Positions 23,130 through 35,889 of a DNA stretch of 64,000 nt are shown piece by piece; within the stretch, counting starts at the first letter, position 1, and the number at the start of each line of letters is the position of its first letter. The DNA is from Botrytis cinerea B05.10 (Eukaryota > Ascomycota > Leotiomycetes > Helotiales > Sclerotiniaceae), in contig NC_037320.1 in assembly GCF_000143535.2 (NCBI RefSeq), forward strand, positions 1,178,001-1,242,000, read 5' to 3'. The notes under the pieces are model-generated. The model was not told the DNA's origin. It did not search any database and was given only the letters and a program-made list of their open reading frames with translations. The position numbers and the translations under genes are program-made.

Positions 23130-23930
23130 AATATAGTTCACTTATTCCATCAAATTATACACCTCAAAGTTTACAGTACAACCAGCAAACTAGGGAATAC
23201 ATTGAAGGTCCTTCAATCGATGTGCGATCTGCTTTTGGATCTAACGGCTTGCAGTTATCACTTCTTTCCCATGAAGAAAGCCAAGATCTACTCAGCGTCA
23301 ACAACCAAGTTCCACACGCTGAAACTCGACCTGGTCGCATGATGATTTGCCTCGATATCTTTAGTCAATACTCTGCTAGAATATTCCTAGCTTCAATACG
23401 CGAACACAATCCAAATTCTTTTACTTCAGATCGAATGGGAACTTTTCGACGTCTGGCTTTCACAAAACTTCAATCCAGCCCTCGAATGAATATACCTTTA
23501 TCAATGAAAAGGAGAACAATTTCCGTTTCGCAAGTTGTTATATCAACATCCGGTAGACCCATGAAGTTTAAGTTTTCCTCCTCAATATTTGGGGAAGAAA
23601 AACTGTCAAGACTTTTATTTTTCAATCCAATGGCTCGAATAGCTACTTGAGTTCTTTTTCTAAACCATTTGAGTGTGTTGGGGATGTTGTCTTATCTGAG
23701 TATGAATTGCCACTACAATGTGACCACGAACAAGTAGTACTGGTATTCGGAACTCGGCAACGAAATTCATACACCTGGTGCGCTTGAGCTGAAAGTCCCA
23801 AGCCCCTTTCGGACTCAAAACTCAGACGTCTGTATGCCGAGAAGGATGCTTTCGACTCTCGTATAGATGATGATTCAGGGGTCTGTCTAGGTAATTGCAT
23901 ACATGCATGGTGCGCGTGTCGTCAGTTTAC
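23130..23930 (+). pseudogene. Possible decayed coding stretch, family unknown
   Basis: Several consecutive open stretches lie on the + strand in different frames (e.g. DVRSAFGSNGLQLSLLSHEE, then after frame changes FECVGDVVLSEYELPLQC and LRRLYAEKDAFDSRIDDDSG), with stops between them and no convincing splice sites. The composition looks more coding-like than its surroundings. It could be a pseudogene fragment or coincidence. I do not recognise the family. Confidence 0.25.
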
Positions 23931-23950
23931 AAAATGTAAATGATATCTAC

Positions 23951-23972
23951 ATATATATATATATATATATAT
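23951..23972. repeat. (AT)n dinucleotide run
   Basis: Eleven consecutive AT units in gene-poor DNA. Confidence 0.95.
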
Positions 23973-26739
23973 TTGAGATTGAATCGTGTGTAAATATCTA
24001 AAGTCCAATGATTAAACAGATGACCAATCCAAAAAGCATCAAAAAAATGAGAAATTAATGTGACATAAATTCATCCGAGGAAAGATATCAATTACATCAT
24101 TATTGCCCATTAGACGTTGAGCACAGTGTCATCGGTACCATCTGATGCCTCCTCAAACAAAAATCTCCAGTAGTATCAGTAATATCATTCTATCTTGATC
24201 TCAACCACATGCATAATGTTGTTGGGCTTATGTTGACATTACTAAAACATGCATCAGCTAACTTACTAAGAGTTTTTAATGCTATACATACTACTATATA
24301 TCAGACGATTGCAGAAATGAATTCCTCCGAGTTGTTCAACCGAAGATGCGGCAATGGGTAACGTATGTACGCTTCGTTGAAAAGTGTGATCCAATATCCC
24401 ACATCAGCGGGAGTATTCGTTCTCTCAATCCATTTTTTTGAAATTTCCTGAACGCCTCCAAAACTTCGCGCTCATCTCAAAAGTTTGTGAGCAATTGCAC
24501 AATGCTTTCCAATCGCAATGCCCCCGGATGTGATATTGATTGCAAGTCGCTGTACATAGAGTCTATACATGTCACAAGATAAAACATTCCTATAGCAAGT
24601 CAAGCATTAGATTTAAAAAGCGTGCACATTTTCATTCACGGATATTCCCCATTCCACCCCCCCCCCCCTTCCAACTCAACTATTTCTGTACATATTATAA
24701 AAGCAGAGAATCGTACGTCATCATTAGACTTAGACTATACCATACCAAGCATGAAATCTTCTCCTTGCTCGAAATCATGCTCCTGCAGAATTGACGAGAT
24801 ATTCTTCTCCAGAAGTCAACCATATATAGGGCAATTTTAATCATATCGCCTAGGTAGTCTATTCGAATCTTCGATTGCGTAACTAACTATACTAAGAGCT
24901 GTGAAATGATCATCTATTACTGCTATCATCTGATGTTTTGCATAGACAGAAAGTGTTCCTGCTAGTTGTCAAACTTTGGAGATTTAATAATTTATATCTA
25001 TCCATATAACCTTGCTTCGGTATCTAGTCTGTGCAAGAACAATGGGATCCACTCGAAATCCAAATATCTGGTTCTTGTCTGGAGCTCGCGCAAAAATTCT
25101 GTGTGTGAGAAGTACCTCCTCCCTTCTGGCTCTACGCGGATTATTTACACACACATTAAGAAAGACGAAGGAGACTAACTGACTTAGGAGTTGCGGGAAT
25201 TAGGTTGATATTAGCACATCATTATTTTCACCCCATGTGAGTGAATCTATCTTCTGATTCCAAGTTTCCCCTCACGCAGAGCTCTCAATTTTCGAATAAA
25301 AAGTATCTACTTAAATTGAAGTCATTACAACGGAACTGAGCTTCAGCATTAATGAAGAAGCGAAGACTTTGCAATAATTAGGTCATTATTGCGTCACACT
25401 TTGGCCCTGGGTGATATTGGGGTTTGCTTAGACAGGTAGCTCTTTATTATACAGAGCCATCAAGTATATGAGTATCTTGTTGACCATCTAGAGTCTTGAG
25501 CGTTGTCGCTAGACTAGACATATCAACGAAGTGTGAAAACAAAAGTATTCCTTCCACATCGCCCCTGCATTCACATTAGTAACTAACTGCAGGCCAGAAC
25601 GACATATTTTTCGGGACGGTATAATTTAAGAACACGAGAGAAGTAGTAGGTCGAAATAAGCAAGTCCCACGGCTTTTCAGTCATTTGCAACACTGCCTTT
25701 AATGCAGTATCCTAATTGAGTGGGATTTTTGCGGGCCCTAGTAGTGGATAGAGATATTCATTAGGTGAGTGAATTGAATAGCACCCTCAATATCTAGTAT
25801 CCCTTTATAAAAGACATATCTCCAACCATGACAGCCTGGGAAAGATAATCGATGCAAATGAGCAGACAAGGGCGATCCGATTGTAGGCTCTAGGTATGTG
25901 TAATATTTATTGTTATTTATTCAAGCAGAAACATTAGGATATTTTGTTACGCTTCTCAGATTGTGAGCAGAGTGGTGTCAGAGAGGTTTGTGAGTAACCG
26001 AAACAGGGGATAGTGAGTCAAATTATGAGATGATGATAACAGATTTTTGCTAACAACAGAACATTACTATTTATTGTCCTAGAAGTGTTTTGCCCTCTTG
26101 TTGTTATTTCAACGCAAATCGACACGCAATAGAACCCCCATCCTAACAACAATGCAAGGAATTTCTGACAGAAAACTTACGGGCGATTAATTCCATACCC
26201 GCGCATTTCAGGACTGATCCAAATTTTAACTGTAGAAGAAAACTCACCACAATTTCTTCCCGTTCAAGGATATCAACTATCAATACTTTCTAGCCTGATT
26301 TAATTCATGAGTAGCTATGGAGTTCCCATCCATCTTGGGGATTAGTTCTCAAACCTACCGTTAATCAGAACAGTGAATTGCGTTATGTGGTAGAGAAGCA
26401 TAAATCAAATGTATGTATGCATGCTGCTTTTGCTCTCAATGCTATATGAACTCTTCATCACCCGTTCTCAATAGGATAAGCCCGCATTTCCTGTCTATTA
26501 TTCAGAAGCTACATTGCCAATAACGTATTTCTGTTACAAGAATAAGTTGCGAAATGGAGATGAATCCTAACAAGTCTTTCTGATGATTCACCACTTTTGA
26601 TTCACTGCCACCTTTACTCCATTTAATCAAGCGCCAATCAAGTTCACTTTTTACATATCGACTGGCCACTCTTCCATACCATACCCAGCCAGATGCAATA
26701 AATTTTCATCGCGCTAAATGGAACGCAAGAGAAATTATC

Positions 26740-26912
26740 AATAAATGCAAAAAAATAAATTTTTTAGTCCTGTTCGGGAGAGCGCCGCACGATTTGATTG
26801 AAACCAGGCCAACTGATTTACCAGCAAACAAAGTCTTCGGCTGTGAAGCAGTGATCCTGTTTGAGAGGATGTGAAAACCAAGTGCGCCACCACTGAGCCA
26901 ACTGGATTTTGT
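26740..26912 (-). mobile_element. Possible tRNA-derived (SINE-like) element
   Basis: Read on the - strand, TCCAGTTGGCTCAGTGGTGG at about 26905-26886 contains an exact pol III A-box match (TGGCTCAGTGG) in a tRNA-like setting. It is followed by GCGCACTTGGTTTTCAC, which resembles a tRNA anticodon arm, and ends in a T/A-rich tail near 26765-26745. The B box is not canonical (GGTTTCAATC is the nearest match) and the cloverleaf does not close, so this is not a functional tRNA. A decayed SINE is the best guess. Confidence 0.3.
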
Positions 26913-28466
26913 TTGTTGTGGAATAAAGCTTGTTGTTTTTGGATTTAACAAGTGCCGAAAAGGTACTGATGTTGCTGATGATTGTTGTTTGAATGAGAAT
27001 CGAGCTTTTCGCAACGTTGGTGGCACCATTGTGATTTATGGAAGTGTGCTAGAACTGTAACCATTGAGTCATTCTGCGTAATGAGATTTTTTGACATGAT
27101 AGTTTTGAGTTTGGTTGAAAGTTCCAAACGTCCGATGAACTTGCACAATTCATTTGAATTTCAAGAACTGTACTGGGTACTTGAATTATTCATAGTAATC
27201 TTCAAATACTAAGGAGCTGCTATTGGTTCGGATGACTGTGAATCCATTTCCCTCGTGATGGTATTCTATACAGCAGACCTTGAAATTTGAATACTGGCTC
27301 AACTTTGAGAGGAATCCATCTGATTCTGCTCGCAAATGTGCAAGTCTCTTCAGGAAGTAAGACATATAGCCAAGCCGTCTTCACGTCTGAGCAATTAAGA
27401 GCGTCTAGTTCCAAGGCTTTTCGTATAGACATTATGATCTAGAGAACTTCAAATTCATCCAAGAAATAATCATACGTCATGTGCAAATGTGTAAATGTGT
27501 AAAGATGTAGCCAAGCCGCCAGTGACGTTGGCCCTTTCCAGATCTTCAGCTCTCGGGCATTTGAAATTTGAAGCCCTTCATCTTAAAGAGCCCCCAACTT
27601 TCACCATTAACTGCAAGAAAAGACAAGAAGTGCACCTCGTCCCAAAAGCTCCTACACGTGGTGGAACTATGTCTTTGAAATTCCCGTTGAATTCTGCCGA
27701 AGGATGAAAATTCTTCATCACGACTCACGACTCACGACTCCCAATTCACATTCGTCAGCCGTCGCATACAACCCCATGAAGTTAATATCCAAAGTTTCAA
27801 AAGGAAGAAAAAAGAGCCTTGCTCTTTTCGATACCCCATACGATTGATATATGGTTATCATGTCATGTCAGTCAAATAGTGGATCAGATCATGACAATCA
27901 AACATGACATCCATGATAGTGAGATGAGTCCTTTCCGATGATCTGCCACGAAACAAACGGTGAAGGATCACTAGTAGTATAAGTGCGGGAATATGTATTA
28001 CTTGAATAGAAAGATCTCCATAGCATCTCGGTAATGGCATCACTCTCGGCAATATGGCCGATTTGACCCTCCTTGGAATATGGATACTGTGTCGGAATAT
28101 TTTTGTTCCCATGACTATGGGAGCTTGCATGCTTGGGTTGAGGAACATGGTAATCTGCATGCACGGCAATGGAGATTTGAGAGACAATGGGTTATTAGGT
28201 GTGGATCAGGAGGAGGGATATGAGAGTCTGTGAAGTGAGGAGCTGTGAATGTAGAAGTCCCTCGTTCCTTGTTCCACTATCGAACATCTTCATTCTCAAG
28301 AATTGCCGCAATAGGTAGCTCAAATCCACATATGGGCAAGCCTGGGAAGGAAGTGTGTGTTGCCTATGATATATGTGATTGTGCTTTGATGCTGGGCCAA
28401 GAATTTAAAGAATATTGGCAAGAAAAATTCTCCGATGATTGGAATTTGGATTGAACATTAGAATAT

Positions 28467-28492
28467 TGGAGGGTTGGAGGGTTGGAGGGTTG
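28467..28492. repeat. Short (TTGGAGGG)n tandem repeat
   Basis: About three consecutive copies of an 8-bp TTGGAGGG unit, followed by diverged TTGGAATG/TTGGCATG copies. Non-coding. Confidence 0.8.
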
Positions 28493-31400
28493 GCATGTTG
28501 GAATGTTGGAATATCGTCGGAACCAGCGGGGCAAGGGATTAATTAATTAACTTGATACATCTTGCATTTTCTTATCGATATCGCAAACTGCAAGTATGTA
28601 CTCCGTCCAGATAAGCCCCGCTACAACGGGAGAGATTATCACGTTGGAGCTTGGTGTCGAGTTGGATACTGGGGTCAAAAGGAGAGGGTGTTGGATCAAA
28701 TACGCCGGTAGACGTACGGACGCAATGGCAATGCTATTAAAAGGCACAAAATCAATAGATCCATCCGTTACTTTGCTTTTTCCGTCACATGAAGATATAC
28801 TTCGCATCGCAGAACCAATTCCGCCATAGCTTCGGCGCGTAAATGGGTAGATGCGGAAGTGCTAGTTGGTATTGAGATGCGGGATGGGTGGTCTTAGATC
28901 TCTTGCAGATTTTAACCAACTTGGAAGCTTGCTTGAATTCGAGCCCGATTCAGAGATCCGACAATCGGAAACGATCTTTGGGGGGACCAGAGATGTTTCC
29001 ATGATTCTAGAAGATGTTCTGGGACCCTGGAGAGGATATATGCAAACAAACGTGTAGATACAGACGTGTATGTCGTATGGGTCATTAGCTACCCTTCATG
29101 GAAATGGAAGTCTGTGGAGGGATTGGAAGAAAGGCCACTGGATGAGAGACCGCTGGCCTATTCTGCGACCGCAAAGCTACTCTATTTTCATGTATACTTC
29201 TAAAATGAGGATCGCTGTGAGGTGGGTGCAGTAGGACAGAGGTCTCTTTGAAATTCTCTTGATTGGTTATGTTTACATCGTTTAAGCGGTGAACAGCGAA
29301 AAAGGAAGAGGCGAATATGCAATGGTTAAGTGCTTGCAGCTTGCATATGCAAGGGCCGTCTTTTTTTCCCTCACTGCCAGTACCTTTTGGTAAGAAAAAT
29401 TTGTTGTGCCGTTGCATCGCAGAACATCATGTACCTAACAGAGGAGGCTCGTGTTCTGCATGTGTGCTTAAGGATATATTTCAAATGTAAGTAAGTACGT
29501 GCAGGATTTGGGTAATACGACTAGCAAGTCATGCTGGGACGCGTGAATGGCACATTGGCCCAGGCTGTGTGCATTCAATATGCGATTGCATGATGTTGTT
29601 CACAAACAGGGCAAGTAGACGTGACAAGAACGCGTCTCAATAATCCTTCAACATACGAGACCAAGAGTGGCTTTTCTGACGTATCATTTTTGGAGCAGAT
29701 TTTGAACGCGGGATAGAATGCGCTGGTGTTTCGGATTGGGGTCTAAAATGATTAGAAATTGGGGGCATAGCCGAAAGGGTCAACCTCTCTGCTGGGAATT
29801 TTGCGATTGGGACAGTATTCTGGGTTCGTACTCGGTGAGAAGGCTGAATACTGAGCTTTGGCATTGTGCTTTGGGTGTAGTTCTAGAAATCCATTCGATT
29901 GTGAGTTAGCCATTGGAAAGCCCAAGGTAGATCCTCCAGAACCTACATAGTTCGATAGCCAAGAAGGGGAATAGAGTCATAGATGGCATGCAATAGTGTT
30001 TGTGGAGTAGACAATTTAACTAGCATGTCTTGGATCTTACCTCATAGTGAAGAAGCACCTATGTAGGTAGTTAGTCTTCGCTGCTGACATCCACCCGCAC
30101 TGCAGAATACGCCAAAGGATTAGATATGAGATAGGACTGAATGAGGGGGAAGTGTCCGTGGCTGACATTCAATTTCCTTTGAACCGGGCCACGGTCATCT
30201 AAAGCTTTGCTTTCTTTTTCTCGGGCCGTCGTGGGTATGGATGAGCTAAAGCTCCTAACTACGATGTTTTGCGAGACATTGAAAGCTTCATACTATGACA
30301 CCTCGTAGGGCATCCGACGTTGCCGCATCAATATGATAATTGTTATACCACCAGTACCGTGGCAGTTTAAGATTCGGGAAGGTTGAGTCGTTTTGACCGA
30401 CATGAAAATGCGGAGAAGCGATGAAGGGGTTCCCATCTTCATGTTTTTACCACTCTATATTTGGGGGATCGCCATGTGCCAATATCAGCAACGCCCACAA
30501 CAAATTATCATGTAGCTGTGTACGCTTTGATGCGGTGTTCCCCCAAATCGGAGCGAATTTCAATAGCACAAAAGAAATTCAAACGGCTTTCGCAGATCAT
30601 AATATACTTGATGAGCTTTGTGGGTGTACGGAAGTTTCCTTTTGATTGGGTCACTCGGTCTAAGGCTCGAAGTCGGCTGTTGCACCGAGAGAACTCAAGA
30701 TTTTGAGAGGGATGAGACTATTAGATGGCCAGGGGATGGTAAAATAGCTAAGATGTCAGGTTAAGGAACAGTAGATGGCATGTCAGGTACCGTTCTCAGC
30801 CGACTGTACTACTGAATATAGGCAGAGGAAGTCATGTCAGTAGCACGCATGTTCCACGTTTTGTATGGAGTATGGAGAAGAATTTCAATATCACATAACC
30901 CTATCGGCGTAGTGCAATAATGGTACCACATGGAGGCTTGGACAACTGATTGCAGCTGACATTAGCATCGAAAAACAAGATATTCGGATTTCGAAATGAA
31001 TATCTTGAGCCGGAGTTTGTAGATCAGGAAATTTTTGCTTCTCTTCGTCCAATTGAATGCTGGCATTGGATATGGGATTGCAGACATCCTGCATATGTAC
31101 TCGTCGACTTGAAACTTATACCTCCGCCACTCCACTCAGTCTCATAGAGTATTGGTATCTTGCACGACAAGCAGGGACGAGGATGCCACGCTGACATGAT
31201 TACCAAGATCCGATCAAAACTTCTACTACTCGTGTCACCATTCGAAACCCTGTTTGAACGATTCATCGACATGAAGGGGCTGAATTTGACTGCGTGCTAA
31301 ATGGACTGGGAGGCGATTTATGATTATCGCCCCGTTGACTACTGCACTGAATGACTGGAGTTCCTTACTCACCGCTTCATCGCGTCAATACCTCGATACC

Positions 31401-32830
31401 TCTTCCCGTCGAAATAGCCATCAATATTGAATCTCGGGAAGCCTTCTGTGACTTGATTCATGCCTCTTTCTTTTTTTCTCTCTCTCGGAAACATTCCGTG
31501 CCATCGTGATAATAATTGATGGTTGCATGAATTAATGGGAGTTTACCATGTCTCGATTCTATCCTACGCCGCTGGACCTACCAAGATATCGTCACTTGCC
31601 AACCACTGTTTATGCTGCAGCGAGTCAACTGACTACACTGTCACCTTGATGACCTGCTCTACATGTGCATGTTTTGCGGCGGCGAACGTGGTGTTCTGTG
31701 GTTAAAATCCGTTGAAGATCCGAAGAGTTCGTCTGTCGAAGATTGGAGTTCGAACCAGGGTGATTGATAGAATAATCCACTTCTTCTCGGCACGTTTCTG
31801 CACGGTCTAGTTTCTATATTGGCAAATGACAAACCCAGTCCTTTTCAATCTCAACCACTCCATCACGCTCGAACCCTTCCTCTTGTCGACTAGCTCCAAG
31901 TCCATCCTAATCCACTCTTGAATTGTATAACCCTAGCCACAAGTTTTTTCCATGTCACGTACCTTGTAACTCAATATGCGAGGCACGTTTCGGCAATGGC
32001 GTCAAATATCATGTCAAGCTGTCATTCGTTCACTTCAGTGACTACACAAAATCTCCGAGGACTTCAACTAGGTTACATCGGAAAACAGCTCAACATCAAC
32101 CACTCACTGGCCTTCAAAGACTATTGGTTTCGAGCCAGGGAAACTGGGAGAGCCAATAGATATTGATTTCAGTGTTTGCTCACCCCACCAAGAATAGCTT
32201 GCACTTGCCCCTGGGTCGTCCTGGGTCAGGCTGGGTAGGTGTATTGACTGCCCAAGGTCGGAAAGATGGGCAAGGATCTAATTCTGCACTTCTGCACTTC
32301 TGCACACCCACCTGCAGCTCAGTTCAGTTCTTTGTTTGTTCGATGATACCATCATGCCACACAGCACATTTGCATTCAGCCATCAAATGATCCCGATCCC
32401 ACAGACCACAGGTAAGACGCTTATGCCGCTCCGTAGTCAACACTGATGCTTTCTCCACTTGAAAAAGTAGCTCCAACTACCGTATACGACTACTTTTGTT
32501 ATTCTTATATAGGTACTGGTGCCTGCATCTTGAGTTGGTCTGGGACCTTCATTACGTCTGAACCAGATCTGTCAGTATATTTGGGCTGGTCTCTGAGGAT
32601 CAATAGATCCCAAGGCTTATTCTCTTATTTCTCTTCACCCTGGCCTTCTTCATCCTCTTTCGTTCATTTCTATTTCATATTCATTACGACATCTTTCAAT
32701 CAAGACCAAATAGTGAGAAGCAAGGAAAGGACCCAGTCGGTTCAACGGTCTAACGACTGACAACAATGTTTTGATCATATAAATCGAGCTTGATATTTGC
32801 TCCTTAGCCAAGCAACCTCACTTCATCATA

Positions 32831-33976
32831 ATGCGGGGCATTCATTTGTTGTTCGCAACATTGATGTTATTTCTTCTATCATCCGCTCAAACACTCGTTG
32901 CTATCAATGATTTCTCAATATCAGAACCATCACCTTCAAAATCCCCTAGTACAACAAACCTAGAGTCCTCGAGCTCGAGGAAGGATGAATCGACATCCAC
33001 GTTATCTACAGCCACATCATTGATCACAAACACAATCGCTATCTCTTCTATTCTATCAGCCTCTTCAACGTCTGGAGCAGAGCACTCGGCCGGCAATGCC
33101 GGAGTTGCATCAACAGCCACAACGAGTGATCTTCTATCGACTCCAACAGCAGCTTCATCTACAAGTTCTGGTATTAATCGCAATACACTGATAATCATTC
33201 TCGCCTCCGTCCTCGGTACACTCGCTATCGTTGTTGTTTCAATTGCTATATATCTTTTCAAGCGATATCGAAGGGAACGTAGTTTCACAGGAAGAGGAGT
33301 TACTCCGATAGACGATAGCGAAATTGAATCATGGCGACGCTCTGGGAATGAAAGGAAAGTGTTTATGGGTGAAGACTTGGTATTCGACAAAGAGACTGGA
33401 GGTCGAGATTTCTTTCAATCCAATACAATACAAATGGCGCACTCTCCGGGCTGGACGTGGACTGCTTCTCCTACATCTATTCGAACACGATCTACATTTT
33501 ACCCTTCAGGTATCTCAGGATACGTACCTGATACCCCTACTTTCCTCGCCCAGGCTCCGAACGCTAGAGTTGGCCTTACAGACGAAATCATGCCGGGAGC
33601 GGAACCATTCATAAAACCAACCGAACGGCATAGATCAAGGTTGTCGAAGTCAGGAGGTCATGCACGCACGAAGAGCAGAAGGAGTAGTCTTAGTGCGAGA
33701 AGCATGTGGAGTATCAAAAGTGGCAATGGAGGCGAATCAAAAGAATTAAGAGCCAACGACAGGGTAGCAACATGGTACGATCCAGAAGATGACTTCCGAA
33801 TCCATAAAGATTACAACCACAGAGACTACAACGATTCACCCATGTCATTTCGAGAAATGACGCCAGGCCCGGGGACTCCTGGGCCAGTCACATCATTATC
33901 ACCAAGACCACCACCGCGTGTTGCGAACCCGTCGTTCTGGGATAACGACCGTGAGATTGGGTTGGCCATCTCATAG
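32831..33976 (+). CDS. Mid2/WSC-like single-pass membrane protein
   Basis: Single-exon protein of 381 aa. It has an N-terminal signal peptide (MRGIHLLFATLMLFLLSSAQ), then a Ser/Thr-rich ectodomain to ~residue 117 likely to be O-mannosylated. One strong transmembrane helix follows (~119-143, TLIIILASVLGTLAIVVVSI), and then a basic stop-transfer sequence KRYRRER. The cytoplasmic tail of about 235 residues is Ser/Arg/Pro-rich, with repeated RS-type basic patches and many potential phosphorylation sites. This is the architecture of fungal Mid2/Wsc cell-wall stress sensors and related Ser-rich membrane proteins. No WSC cysteine domain is present. Orthology to a named sensor is not claimed. It starts at the first ATG after an open CT-rich leader. 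Confidence 0.8.
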   Translation: MRGIHLLFATLMLFLLSSAQTLVAINDFSISEPSPSKSPSTTNLESSSSRKDESTSTLSTATSLITNTIAISSILSASSTSGAEHSAGNAGVASTATTSDLLSTPTAASSTSSGINRNTLIIILASVLGTLAIVVVSIAIYLFKRYRRERSFTGRGVTPIDDSEIESWRRSGNERKVFMGEDLVFDKETGGRDFFQSNTIQMAHSPGWTWTASPTSIRTRSTFYPSGISGYVPDTPTFLAQAPNARVGLTDEIMPGAEPFIKPTERHRSRLSKSGGHARTKSRRSSLSARSMWSIKSGNGGESKELRANDRVATWYDPEDDFRIHKDYNHRDYNDSPMSFREMTPGPGTPGPVTSLSPRPPPRVANPSFWDNDREIGLAIS

Positions 33977-34747
33977 TATTAGGCCTGGACGCCAGTTCTT
34001 TTTCTTAAATGCATTGTTTGGGTTATGGGGGCAGTGGAGTTAGTTTGTTATAAATGACGGAGGGTTACATATATTGATACCAAGGAGGATTTGTTCATAT
34101 TGGTGGAGCTTGACAACTCGGGGAAGAAACCATGCTAATCGGTGCAACATTGTTGGCACTTGTGGACTGGGAATTTGAAATTCACCACTCGATGAGAGAT
34201 TTTAGTTATGATATGCACAGTCCGGTGACTGAAGCAACAGAAGAAATACACATAGGCATGATATAGCATGCAGAGATGACAATTTAAATGTAAAATCAAC
34301 ACAAATAAGCTTTGGCTTCAATTGTTCCAGGGTTTTCAGTGCTTCAAATCTGTAGATTGCGCTCACACATCTGAAAAAGTCAAAGTAACACTGTCCGAGT
34401 ACCCTGCTCAAGGTTATTAGTAGAGGAGACAATTGACCTCGCAAACTAATCTTTAGCACAATACCTCGAAATTTAAGATACAGTAAGCGTCAAATTCTAC
34501 AGCCTCGCTCACAGTTCAAAGCCATACCCCCATGAGCCACAGTGTGAAGCTTTCACGTGACTCTACACGGGTTTCGCGTCAGCGCGTTTCCCAGGTTTAG
34601 ACAATTCACCGCCTCCCAAATAAGAATGAATTGCCCAATTGCATTTGCTTAAAGACAAACCCATGAACCAAACTACTATTTCTATCCTCGACGTCACTAC
34701 CACCGCACACCCCAATTTCTTCTTCCCACGAATACGAACATTTCAAA
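33977..34747. other. Intergenic region
   Basis: About 770 bp between two genes in the same direction, holding the 3' flank of the Mid2-like gene and the promoter of the Dpb4 gene. An 85-codon - strand frame at 34202-34459 has no recognisable content. Confidence 0.5.
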
Positions 34748-35889
34748 ATGCCTCCACGAAAGAGCGATGTCGTGAAGCCGGTCGTTGGAGATGAAGCTAC
34801 ACCTGTCAAAGAAACGACGGTAGTTCGAGAGGGAACTACTATTGAGGTTTGTTTTTACAATTACTTCCCTTACTTTATGGCCGGACCGGACTCCAATTCT
34901 TCTCCTCGATTGGAATTGCCCGAATCGGGATCCATTGACTCTGGATGAGCTCGGTTACTTTGATTTCTCTCCTCGCATTCGAGCTACACGTCGAACTAAT
35001 GTATATGGTGATGGGCAGGATCTCAGTCTCCCAAAGAGTATCGTAACGCGATTGGCGAAGAGTGTGTTGCCGCCTAATACGCAGATCCAAGGAAATGCGA
35101 TGTTGGCGATGGGGAAGAGCGCAACGATCTTTGTTAATTATTTGGCTACACAGTGAGTAATTAGGGTTCTTTTGAAGATCGGAGAAATGGGGGGCGGGGG
35201 GAAGCTGTTTGAGATTGGGGAAACGACTAAAGTGATAGTTCAACAGAGAAAAGAAGAATTGAAGGAGAACTTGTGTGAGCAGATTGCTAATGCGATTATG
35301 AATGAAATAGTGCAAACGAGAACGCACACAGCCGAAGTGTTAAAACGATAGCGCCGCAAGATGTTTTTAAGGCGTTGGAGGATATAGAATTTCCTGATTT
35401 TAAACCGAGGTTGGAGGCGGAACTTGCGAGTTAGTATTCCATTCCATATTGGATGGGTATGGGCGTTCTCGGAGGCTAATCATGATTGAATGGCTATTAG
35501 AGTTTATCGAATTGCAAAGCGACAAAAGAAATACACATAAAAAGAAAGTCGCAGCGGATAAAGGACCGGGAGGTCAAGCGGGAGGTGAAGATGGAGAGGG
35601 CGATTCGGAAATGTTGGATCGAGAAGGAGATGGAGAACCCAAGGCTAAAAAGGTTAGGCGAGATGGGAGCAGTGGGGGAAGTGGAGAGGCACAAGAAGAA
35701 CATGATGACGAAATAGATGCAGACGAAGAGCATGATGAAGAAGTGGAAGGAGAGGAAGGCGAGGACGAAGAAGAAGGGGAGGGTGAAGCAAGGGAAGATG
35801 ATGACGGAGAAGAGAAGTTCGATGTTGAGGAGGCAGAAGAAAAAGAGGTAGACGATGAGGCGCTGGATAATGGGGAAGATAGTGACTGA
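34748..35889 (+). CDS. DPB4: DNA polymerase epsilon subunit D (Dpb4/POLE3), histone fold
   Basis: Small histone-fold subunit of the leading-strand polymerase, pairing with a Dpb3/POLE4-type partner. In other organisms it is also shared with ISWI/CHRAC remodellers. Exons 34748-34846, 35019-35152, 35311-35429 and 35501-35889 give 246 aa in closed phase. The histone fold is clear: DLSLPKSIVTRLAKSVLP, QGNAMLAMGKSATIFVNYLA, THANENAHTAEVLKRIAPQD, VFKALEDIEFPDFKPRLEAE, then FIELQSDKRNTHKKK. After this comes a ~100-residue tail that is Gly/Lys-rich, then almost entirely Asp/Glu, ending EDSD. Acidic tails are common in the family, but this one makes up nearly half the protein. Confidence 0.93.

Larger units (their letters stand above)
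22787..32830. other. 10-kb gene-poor region
   Basis: I can support no intact gene here. Open frames are short, mostly overlap on opposite strands and lack recognisable motifs. Local features: a frame-broken stretch at 23130-23930, an (AT)n run at 23951-23972, a poly-C run near 24655-24668, a tRNA-like element at 26740-26912, and 7-8-bp short tandem repeats near 27717-27740 and 28467-28492. The last few hundred bases (about 32400-32830) are probably the promoter and leader of the next gene. The region may be old accessory or repeat-derived DNA; the sequence alone does not settle it. Confidence 0.55.

Noticed and set aside
31523..31705. 60-codon Cys-rich frame, considered as a small secreted protein
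   Set aside because: No signal peptide and irregular Cys spacing; isolated in non-coding DNA.
31741..31764. GTTCGAACC motif resembling a tRNA T arm
   Set aside because: No matching acceptor, D or anticodon arms around it on either strand.
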